The notes under the pieces were generated by a model. That model saw only the letters and a program-made list of their open reading frames with translations, was not told the DNA's origin and did no database searches. From Flavobacteriales bacterium (GTDB lineage Bacteria > Bacteroidota > Bacteroidia > Flavobacteriales_D > Crocinitomicaceae), in contig CANHBA010000156.1 in NCBI GenBank assembly GCA_947458985.1, positions 1 to 5,144 of the forward strand: a DNA stretch of 5,144 bases, read 5' to 3'. This document shows, one piece after another, positions 1 to 5,144 of the stretch. A program made the position numbers and the translations under genes. The stretch's first letter is position 1. Every line of letters begins with the position of its first letter.

Positions 1-1005
1 GTCTTCGGAAATTTAGCATTGGTACAGCAAATGAGCGACAACGGCACTAAAATTTCACTACGCCCTAAGCTCAATGGCAAAGCCGCGTTTTTAATTTCTG
101 TAGAGGTCGAAGGAGACGCCTCTAATTTGTTATTTGATTGGGGTTTAGGTAAGGACATCTATACCGCACACGGCTTTACTTCTTTGAAAGATACCACCCT
201 CAAAGTTTACGCCTATCGCTATCAAAATAGCAACGGGCTCGCACAACTCATCGATAGTGCACAAATTCAAATCAAGGCCCCTGGGCTCTTGTCTTACACC
301 GATTTGCAACTTGAAAATGGAACGCCAGTTTGTTTGGTAGATGGTTTGGAAGAGCAGGTGTTTGCCACTCAAAAAGGGCCGCTGCGTTTTATATTCAAAG
401 ACGGCTCCGGAACCACCAGTCATTTCATTTCAGGATTTGAAGTGGCGGTTTCCAATCTTGATGCGCTTCCAAAGGTAGAGCAAGCACTCAAAGATGCCGT
501 TGAAATGCGGCCAGTCAATCAGCATTTGTTGCAGGTAAGTAACATTCAAGATACGGAGGCTGATTTATTTTCTTGGTTACATTTTTTAGATTTTAACGTA
601 TTGATTATCATATTTTTAATGCTTATTATCGGAATTATTAATGTAGGTTCAGCGGTGCTCGTTTTAATTGTGGTCAGAACTTCTTTTGTGGGCTTGCTAA
701 AGGCCCTTGGCGCCAACAACCGTTCGATCAGGCGGATCTTCTTATGGCAAGCGGCTTATCTGTTGCTGCGCGGTTTGCTCATCGGCAACACCCTTGCCAT
801 TGCACTGAGTTGGTTGCAATATCAATATGGGTTTATCAAACTCAATCCGGAAGTATATTACCTCGACGCAGTGCCCATCGAGTTCAATTTCTGGAATTTT
901 ATTTTCATCAACGCCCTCACTTTCTCTACTTGCATGGTTGCTTTGTTGTTGCCAAGTAGGGTGGTTTCGCGTATTTCACCCATCAAAGCACTCAAATTTC
1001 AATGA
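1..1005 (+). CDS. FtsX/LolC-LolE-type ABC transporter permease, 5'-truncated by the window edge
   Basis: This is the C-terminal 334 residues of an inner-membrane ABC permease of the FtsX/MacB superfamily, the group that includes the LolC/LolE lipoprotein-release permeases. The frame is open from the first base, so the gene starts outside the window; a TTG at position 19 is not the likely start. Residues 1-190 form the extracytoplasmic domain. Three hydrophobic helices follow at about 200-225, 250-273 and 297-320. The first two are joined by a basic loop, GLLKALGANNRSIRRIF (about 230-247), which matches the conserved cytoplasmic coupling loop of this family. The C-terminus ISPIKALKF is the usual family ending. 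The missing part should hold the first helix and roughly 70-80 residues, judging by a family length near 400. An ATPase partner should exist but is not in the window. Permease family is confident; lipoprotein as the substrate is inference. The last four bases overlap the next gene, suggesting translational coupling. Confidence 0.9.
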   Translation, partial: VFGNLALVQQMSDNGTKISLRPKLNGKAAFLISVEVEGDASNLLFDWGLGKDIYTAHGFTSLKDTTLKVYAYRYQNSNGLAQLIDSAQIQIKAPGLLSYTDLQLENGTPVCLVDGLEEQVFATQKGPLRFIFKDGSGTTSHFISGFEVAVSNLDALPKVEQALKDAVEMRPVNQHLLQVSNIQDTEADLFSWLHFLDFNVLIIIFLMLIIGIINVGSAVLVLIVVRTSFVGLLKALGANNRSIRRIFLWQAAYLLLRGLLIGNTLAIALSWLQYQYGFIKLNPEVYYLDAVPIEFNFWNFIFINALTFSTCMVALLLPSRVVSRISPIKALKFQ

Positions 1006-1532
1006 GTTGGTTTGTGGGTCAAGAAGTGGGCGTATTGCGAGAAGCAGGCGTTTTCAAAGTATGTTCTGTTGAAAAAGAACACCTTGTACTCGAGGATGAA
1101 ATTGGCTTTACTTACCGTTATTTAAAACAAGAGGTCGTGGCCCGCCAGCAGATCAACATTGACAAGATTGCTCCTAAAGATCTTCAAGCAAAAATCATTT
1201 CGGGTTCAAAGAAAGTAGAAGTTTCAAAAGAACGAAACTTGCCCTTTATTGACCTTCATTCAGAAGAACTATCCATTCCAAGTCACCTTGCGGCTCACGA
1301 CGTCTTTTTGGCGCAGATCAACGCCTTTAAAAACTTTTGTAACGGGCAAGCGCAACGTCGAAATGCTAAATTTATTGTGATTCACGGGGCAGGCGAAGGC
1401 AGGCTCAAGCAAGAGATTCGGCAAATTTGCAATGGCAAAGAGGGTATGTCTGTGCACGACGCACAATGGAGCAACGGCGCGGTAGGTGCTTCGCGTATCG
1501 AATTGCTACTCCATCAGTTCAAAGGATTTTAG
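1002..1532 (+). CDS. Small Smr (MutS2-related) domain protein, compact Bacteroidota type
   Basis: This 176-residue soluble protein has a C-terminal Smr domain. The two signature motifs are visible: IDLH at residues 83-86 and HGAGEG at 128-133, matching the LDxH and HGxG motifs tied to nicking or RNA-cleaving activity in Smr proteins. A family-typical tail follows, with VHDA near 151-154 and GAVGAS near 159-164. Residues 1-46 look like a small beta-barrel module (GQEVGVLREAG, then EDEIGFTYRYL), like the N-terminal part of Bacteroidota proteins annotated as DUF2027 or Smr/MutS family. Residues 47-80 are a charged, lysine-rich linker. At 176 residues it lacks the middle region of the roughly 350-residue DUF2027-Smr proteins, but is close in length to short flavobacterial Smr proteins. 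The ATG lies inside the permease stop (ATGA), so it is probably coupled to it. Nucleic acid binding or cleavage is likely from the motifs; the target is unknown. Confidence 0.88.
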   Translation: MSWFVGQEVGVLREAGVFKVCSVEKEHLVLEDEIGFTYRYLKQEVVARQQINIDKIAPKDLQAKIISGSKKVEVSKERNLPFIDLHSEELSIPSHLAAHDVFLAQINAFKNFCNGQAQRRNAKFIVIHGAGEGRLKQEIRQICNGKEGMSVHDAQWSNGAVGASRIELLLHQFKGF

Positions 1533-3190
1533 TCTAGGCCGAGGTAACCAGGTTTTCCTTTTGGAATATCAAATACCCACGTGTAATAGCCCACAAAGTG
1601 CGAGCTGAAGTAACCTAGGCGCGCTTTAAGTGCCTTCGGAAAACCAATGTGACCCGCAGGAGCTAAACCACTCATGCGCCATTGTGGAGCTACGCCATCT
1701 TGTTGGCAAGGTGCATGGCGTTGCGTACCGTAAAGTTTGGTTCCATACTGAAACACTGTGGTCCAATTGCTGGTTTTGATTGTTTTTCCCTTCGGATTTT
1801 CAGGTGAAAACGCGTAGTACGACCCGAACTGAATTCTTCCTTTCAGTACACTGGCCATTCCCAAAAAATAGGCGTGTCCCATGCTATGGCTCACCGTGTA
1901 GAGGGTGTCATTTTTGGGGTCATTGCCATTTTTTGCAAGTTCTTGTAATAGATTACGGCCAGCTTGCTTTCCTGCGTCATAGCGTTTTCTAAAACCATTA
2001 TAATTCGGTGCGGTGGCCAGTAAGCTGTACGTCCGGACCTCTTGCTGCTTGGCAATTTGGGTAGTGGAACAATGGTGTTCTCCTGCACATGGCTGAGGAT
2101 AGAGCGCCGCACTACTCACAAATTTGAGTAAGGAACCATGATTGGAGGTGCTCACACTGTGGTGGCCATCTGCAAATAAAGTTCGGGTGGGTGTAAACCG
2201 TGCTTGTACGCCTGCAATGAACTTTTCTTGTGGCCAATAGCCGAAAATATCCGAGCTGTAAATTAAATTCTTGGACCTTGGGCGTTCAAGACCTTTGCTA
2301 TTGATGGCTTGCAGCGCTTTTTCAGGGTCTTGCTCTGCTGAAACAGGCCGATAGCCATTGACGAATAATAAAATGCGTTGAGCGCGGTCTTTTTTGTGCT
2401 GGTAAGGCACAATCTGACGGTTTTGAACCTGAAAGAGCAGGGTGGTGTCGGGCCTGTTAGGTCTGTTTTGACGAATGACGATCAGTTGTTCTTTGGCTTT
2501 GTTGCGCAAGGAATCTGGATGTACTTTGTAAGATCTTTTGTCGTGTTTGTAGTGTAAGGCCCCTGCTTCATCTTGTTCAAAATACAAAACGGCTAAAGCT
2601 CTTTGGGTATGCCATTTGTTGTCGTTTTTTCGGTACAATTGAAAACGGATACGCGTACTTTCTTTAGGAAGGAAGTAAGTGCGGTCATTGCGGCCTTTGT
2701 CTAGGCGAGCAACCGTTGCATTTTTGAAGTCGGTCAGTTGATGAAAACGAAAATGGATTTCGGTGTTGTAGAAATCTATGGCCCAAATAGCTACAGCATT
2801 GCCTGCAATGACGGCACCCCATAAAAAGAGCTTTAGAAAACGATAAGACCAACGCTTGAAAAAACGACTTTCGGCCATCCGGGCGTTGATGCGTTTAAAA
2901 GTGAGTATTTGAATAATGATTGTTAGGAGCAAGGCTATGAAATGAACGATGGTCCAGTCGATGCCTAGCCAAGAAAAGCGAATTTTGAAAAACGGGTTGT
3001 TAGGGTCTTTGTAGTTGAGAAATTGATTGCGTTGTTCTAAAAAATAAAGACCATGCTCGGGGTTGTCGGCATTTTGAATGCTGCCGTCGTTATTCTCTGT
3101 CCAGGCAAGGTGCACAACACGGCCGTTGTCGGCGTATAGCGCAGTACTTCCGAGAATAAAAAGGAGTGTAAGGAGTAAGCTTTTCAACAC
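1529..3190 (-). CDS. Exported membrane-anchored alpha/beta-hydrolase-like protein (putative serine esterase/lipase)
   Basis: I do not recognise a named family. From the GTG at 3190 the protein has 553 residues. Residues 1-20 form a signal peptide (MLKSLLLTLL start, cleavage near ALYA/DN). Hydrophobic helices lie at about 79-98 and 121-140, and the loop between them is rich in Arg and Lys (KRINARMAESRFFKRW). This fits N-terminus outside, loop in the cytoplasm, and a C-terminal domain of about 410 residues in the periplasm. That domain holds a beta-strand ILLFVNGYRP (about 273-282) and a nucleophile elbow VSHSMGHA with candidate Ser436, both typical of alpha/beta hydrolases. His514 (GHIGF) or His531 (SSHF) could complete the triad; the acid is unclear. 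Three periplasmic cysteines (368, 374, 495) could form a disulfide. The frame extends to a TTG at 3220, giving 563 residues and overlapping the ferredoxin gene by 29 bases. I prefer GTG 3190 because it begins a standard signal peptide one base after the ferredoxin stop; TTG 3187 is also possible. Substrate is unknown. Confidence 0.78.
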   Translation of the reverse strand: MLKSLLLTLLFILGSTALYADNGRVVHLAWTENNDGSIQNADNPEHGLYFLEQRNQFLNYKDPNNPFFKIRFSWLGIDWTIVHFIALLLTIIIQILTFKRINARMAESRFFKRWSYRFLKLFLWGAVIAGNAVAIWAIDFYNTEIHFRFHQLTDFKNATVARLDKGRNDRTYFLPKESTRIRFQLYRKNDNKWHTQRALAVLYFEQDEAGALHYKHDKRSYKVHPDSLRNKAKEQLIVIRQNRPNRPDTTLLFQVQNRQIVPYQHKKDRAQRILLFVNGYRPVSAEQDPEKALQAINSKGLERPRSKNLIYSSDIFGYWPQEKFIAGVQARFTPTRTLFADGHHSVSTSNHGSLLKFVSSAALYPQPCAGEHHCSTTQIAKQQEVRTYSLLATAPNYNGFRKRYDAGKQAGRNLLQELAKNGNDPKNDTLYTVSHSMGHAYFLGMASVLKGRIQFGSYYAFSPENPKGKTIKTSNWTTVFQYGTKLYGTQRHAPCQQDGVAPQWRMSGLAPAGHIGFPKALKARLGYFSSHFVGYYTWVFDIPKGKPGYLGLD

Positions 3191-3191
3191 C

Positions 3192-3539
3192 TTACAAGTG
3201 CATGAAATTCTTTTTTGCAAGCAATTCGTCTTCGGATTCGCGGTAGTCAGGGTCGTCTACGCAGCAGTCTACAGGGCAAACGGCAGCGCATTGCGGCTCG
3301 TCGTGGAAGCCAACACATTCGGTGCATTTTTCGTGCGCGATGTAGTAGACATCCATGTTTACAGGTTCAAAAGCGTGGTCTGCTTGTATTTCTTCGCCGT
3401 CTAGCGTTTGGATGAGGCCTTTGAGGGTGGTGCCGTCGGCGAATTTCCATTCGGCGCCGCCTTCGTAAATGGCATTGTTAGGACACTCGGGCTCGCAAGC
3501 GCCACAATTAATGCATTCGTCGGTGATCGTGATGGCCAT
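3192..3539 (-). CDS. 2[4Fe-4S] ferredoxin, YfhL/Alvin type
   Basis: This 115-residue acidic, soluble ferredoxin carries low-potential electrons with two [4Fe-4S] clusters. The first motif is at residues 9-20, CINCGACEPECP, with Cys9, 12, 15 and 19. The second is CTECVGFHDEPQCAAVCP with Cys72, 75, 84 and 88; the eight residues between its second and third cysteines mark the Alvin/YfhL class. Cys92 and Cys93 follow directly and are extra. The C-terminus ESEDELLAKKNFMH resembles the YfhL tail. Between the clusters (about 20-71) there is a segment about 35 residues longer than in E. coli YfhL as I recall it, which is normal for Bacteroidota versions. The ATG at 3539 is the natural start, as the first motif comes eight residues later. 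No Shine-Dalgarno is visible; a TATATTTG promoter element lies 17-24 bases upstream. It diverges from the acyl-CoA reductase gene and probably shares a transcript with the downstream hydrolase. The redox partner is not shown by the sequence. Confidence 0.95.
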   Translation of the reverse strand: MAITITDECINCGACEPECPNNAIYEGGAEWKFADGTTLKGLIQTLDGEEIQADHAFEPVNMDVYYIAHEKCTECVGFHDEPQCAAVCPVDCCVDDPDYRESEDELLAKKNFMHL

Positions 3540-3555
3540 AATTCAATTTTTTATG

Positions 3556-3563
3556 CAAATATA
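3556..3563 (-). promoter_or_regulatory. Putative -7 promoter element for the ferredoxin operon
   Basis: Read on the minus strand this is TATATTTG, an exact match to the Bacteroidota -7 consensus TAnnTTTG. It would start transcription near 3550, leaving a leader of roughly 10 bases before the ferredoxin ATG. I see no TTG -33 box at 17-23 bases upstream, so the call rests on the -7 match and its position. Confidence 0.5.
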
Positions 3564-3617
3564 ACAACGACTGAGCGATTCTTTTGTGCGCTAGCCCACA
3601 AAAAATTTAGAAAAGCG

Positions 3618-3625
3618 TACTTTTG
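3618..3625 (+). promoter_or_regulatory. Putative -7 promoter element for the acyl-CoA reductase gene
   Basis: TACTTTTG matches the Bacteroidota -7 consensus TAnnTTTG exactly and is followed by GCACC and then the GTG start at 3630. With the usual distance of about 4-6 bases from this element to the transcript start, transcription would begin at or next to the GTG, giving a leaderless or nearly leaderless mRNA. No TTG -33 box is seen at the usual spacing. The same octamer occurs by chance inside map (5011-5018), so position is the main support. Confidence 0.5.
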
Positions 3626-3629
3626 CACC

Positions 3630-4679
3630 GTGGAAAGAAGCCAAATTACCTCCGCTTTTGCTGCACTCGGAACCATCCTTGCTGCAATCGCCAAAGACCA
3701 ACAACGCCCTTTAACTTGTACTACAACCGAATGGGAGTCGTTGCTCCACCTCATTCAAAGAGAGCAGCACCACAACGGTTGGTTTACACCAGAGGTCATC
3801 AAAAATGCCTTTGGCGAAATTTCAGCCTGGTTAGATCAAGCACAACTCGATCAATGGCTCGCTCCTTACACCTTCGCAACGCAGCCACAAACTGTTGCGC
3901 TCATTTTGCCCGGTAATTTACCGCTGGTTGGTTTTCACGATTTTCTTTGCGTCCTCTGTTCTGGCAATAAAGTGTTGGTCAAGCTCAGTAGCGAAGACGC
4001 GCGTTTGCTGCCGGCCTTGGCCAAAATGCTCGTCCTCTTTGAGCCCGAATTACAAGCTCGCATTGCATTTGCGATCGGCAAACTTTCAGACTATTCGGCT
4101 GTAATTGCCACAGGTTCTAACAACAGCATGCTGCATTTCAAGCAATATTTCTCGAACCGCCCCCACTTGTTAAGAGGCCACCGCACTTCCATTGCCGTTC
4201 TCAATGGTAGCGAAACACCTGAAGAGCTGACCGCACTTGGGCAGGATATCTTTCAGTATTTTGGCAGAGGTTGCCGCAACGTGACGCAATTATGGATCCC
4301 CGAAAACTTTGAACTCAATCGCTTTTTTGAAGCTATTTTGCCTTATGCTGAGGTCATCAATCATAAAAAATACGGCAACAACTACGACTACAACAAGGCG
4401 GTGCATCTCATGAATCAAGTCCCGATTCTCGACAACAATTTTGTCTTGCTGAAGGAAAGCAAAGACTTGCATTCGCCTCTTAGCGTGTTGCATTACCAGC
4501 GCTACAACGATCAAAATGAAGTGGTGACCTATCTCGAGGAAAACCAACAGCAAATTCAATGTGTTGTTGGGCACAACCACCTCCCTTTTGGTTCGGCCCA
4601 ATGCCCAACACTCACAGATTACGCAGATGGCATTGACACCATGCAATTTCTTGGTAACTTTGCCTCATGTCTCTCTTAG
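3630..4679 (+). CDS. Acyl-CoA reductase, LuxC family
   Basis: This 349-residue protein belongs to the LuxC branch of the aldehyde dehydrogenase superfamily, which reduces acyl-CoA (or a bound acyl group) to a fatty aldehyde with NADPH. Visible family marks are GNLPLVGFHDF (residues 95-105, nucleotide-binding region), HRTSIAVLNG (184-193), FGRGCRNV with the probable acyl-accepting Cys215, NHKKYGNNYDYNKAV after it, and PFGSAQCPTLTDYADGIDTM near the C-terminus. The protein is soluble, with no signal peptide or membrane helix. The start is GTG at 3630: it gives the expected N-terminus (MERSQITSAFAALG), and no ATG lies between the promoter element and this point. The frame is open further upstream to 3408, but that stretch is antisense to the ferredoxin gene and is not a credible extension. 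No luciferase (luxA/luxB) or luxD/luxE gene is nearby, so bioluminescence is not implied; the aldehyde's use is unknown. It probably shares a transcript with map. Confidence 0.92.
   Translation: MERSQITSAFAALGTILAAIAKDQQRPLTCTTTEWESLLHLIQREQHHNGWFTPEVIKNAFGEISAWLDQAQLDQWLAPYTFATQPQTVALILPGNLPLVGFHDFLCVLCSGNKVLVKLSSEDARLLPALAKMLVLFEPELQARIAFAIGKLSDYSAVIATGSNNSMLHFKQYFSNRPHLLRGHRTSIAVLNGSETPEELTALGQDIFQYFGRGCRNVTQLWIPENFELNRFFEAILPYAEVINHKKYGNNYDYNKAVHLMNQVPILDNNFVLLKESKDLHSPLSVLHYQRYNDQNEVVTYLEENQQQIQCVVGHNHLPFGSAQCPTLTDYADGIDTMQFLGNFASCLS
4633..4662 (+). promoter_or_regulatory. Possible internal promoter for map (-33 TTG and -7 TAACTTTG)
   Basis: Inside the last codons of the acyl-CoA reductase gene, TTG at 4633-4635 is followed after 19 bases by TAACTTTG at 4655-4662. 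Both parts and the spacing match the Bacteroidota consensus (TTTG, 19-21 bases, TAnnTTTG), although only TTG of the -33 box is present. Transcription would start near 4667, about 20 bases before the preferred map start, so map could be expressed independently of the reductase. A chance match within coding sequence cannot be excluded. Confidence 0.4.
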
Positions 4680-4687
4680 ATAAATTC

Positions 4688-5144
4688 ATGATCCGTTACA
4701 AAACGCCCCAAGAAATTGAAATCATGCGCGAAGCTGCGCAAATCGTGAGCCGCACTTTAGGTTTGGTAGCTCAGCACATGAAGCCAGGTGTAACTCCGCG
4801 TTTCTTGGATCAAATCGCCGAAGACTACATCCGCACCCAAAATGCCATTCCAGGCTTCAAGGGGCTTTACGGTTGCCCGAGCACGCTCCTCATTTCTGTC
4901 AACGAACAAGTCGTACACGGCTTGCCAACCGACAAACCCATTCAAGATGGCGACATCGTTTCTGTCGACTGCGGCTCTTTCTATAAAGGCTACTATGGCG
5001 ACCACGCCTATACTTTTGAAGTAGGAAACGTAAGTGACGAGAAAAAACAATTGTGTAAAGTCACCAAAGAATGCCTGTATTTAGGCATCGAACAAGCCAA
5101 TACCGCTAACCGCATAGAAGACATCGGCTTTGCCATTCAGCAAC
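4688..5144 (+). CDS. map: Type I methionine aminopeptidase, 3'-truncated by the window edge
   Basis: This enzyme removes the initiator methionine from new proteins in the cytoplasm, using two divalent metal ions. The window shows the first 152 residues of about 270. The N-terminus MIRYKTPQEIEIMREAA is the typical start of Bacteroidota type I enzymes. Later come PGFKGLYGCPSTLLISVNEQ (54-73), VVHGLP with the conserved substrate-contacting His77, and VDCGSFYKGYYGDHAYTF, which holds the first two metal ligands, Asp94 and Asp105, spaced 11 apart like Asp97 and Asp108 of the E. coli enzyme. The remaining ligands (a His and two Glu) lie beyond the window, so integrity of the 3' part cannot be judged. 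An in-frame ATG at 4667 would add seven residues (MSLLDKF) and overlap the acyl-CoA reductase gene by 13 bases. I prefer 4688 from family N-termini. No Shine-Dalgarno is obvious for either start. Confidence 0.93.
   Translation, partial: MIRYKTPQEIEIMREAAQIVSRTLGLVAQHMKPGVTPRFLDQIAEDYIRTQNAIPGFKGLYGCPSTLLISVNEQVVHGLPTDKPIQDGDIVSVDCGSFYKGYYGDHAYTFEVGNVSDEKKQLCKVTKECLYLGIEQANTANRIEDIGFAIQQ

Noticed and set aside
19..21. TTG as the start of the permease gene
   Set aside because: The frame is open to base 1, and the protein lacks the family's first transmembrane helix, so the gene simply begins outside the window.
1533..1600. A terminator hairpin after the Smr gene
   Set aside because: Only weak, short complementary stretches (for example around CCAGGTTTTCC) are present, without a strong stem and T-run.
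3191..3220. TTG at 3220 as the hydrolase start
   Set aside because: It would overlap the ferredoxin gene by 29 bases and add ten residues, including two cysteines, before an already complete signal peptide. GTG 3190 fits better, though this is not proven.
3408..3629. Upstream extension of the acyl-CoA reductase frame, open without a stop to an ATG at 3408
   Set aside because: This stretch is antisense to the ferredoxin gene and crosses both promoter elements. Its translation does not look like LuxC-family N-termini, while GTG 3630 gives the expected start.
4290..4646. 118-residue minus-strand frame inside the acyl-CoA reductase gene
   Set aside because: It lies wholly antisense to a well-supported gene, has no recognisable domain and has no promoter or ribosome-binding signal that I can see.
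4758..4765. TAGGTTTG, and TACTTTTG at 5011-5018, as promoters
   Set aside because: Both match the six fixed bases of TAnnTTTG but lie inside map with no gene start after them. About 2.5 such matches are expected by chance over both strands of a window this size.
4757..5050. 97-residue minus-strand and 60-residue plus-strand frames within map
   Set aside because: Both are shadows of the map reading frame, which has clear metal-ligand motifs.

Overview
The window most likely comes from a Bacteroidota chromosome, probably a Flavobacteriales-like member. Three things point that way: the protein families and their sequence signatures, the lack of clear Shine-Dalgarno sequences before most starts, and TAnnTTTG-type (-7) promoter elements just upstream of genes. 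It reads as core-type chromosomal sequence. I see no tRNA, rRNA, CRISPR array, insertion sequence or obvious foreign DNA. There is no gap over 300 bases between genes; the largest non-coding stretch is about 90 bases (3540-3629).

Layout, left to right: (1) A plus-strand pair at 1-1532. It has the C-terminal part of an FtsX/LolC-LolE-type ABC permease, cut by the window edge, overlapping by 4 bases (ATGA) a small Smr-domain protein. (2) A minus-strand pair at 3539-1529. A 115-residue 2[4Fe-4S] ferredoxin is followed almost immediately by a large exported, membrane-anchored serine hydrolase of the alpha/beta type, which I do not recognise as a named family. Its stop codon overlaps the stop of the Smr gene, so the two operons collide tail to tail. 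(3) A plus-strand pair at 3630-5144. A LuxC-family acyl-CoA reductase, starting at GTG, is followed by the N-terminal 152 residues of type I methionine aminopeptidase (map), cut by the right edge.

The ferredoxin and the acyl-CoA reductase diverge from one short intergenic region. Each has a TAnnTTTG element close to its start codon, and the reductase transcript may be leaderless. A third such element, here with a correctly spaced TTG -33 box, lies inside the 3' end of the reductase gene, so map may have its own promoter.

I found no convincing new multi-gene system. The least familiar gene is the membrane-anchored hydrolase (1529-3190). Its predicted topology, with a cleaved signal peptide, a two-helix anchor and a periplasmic catalytic domain, is coherent, and its pairing with a ferredoxin gene is unexplained.
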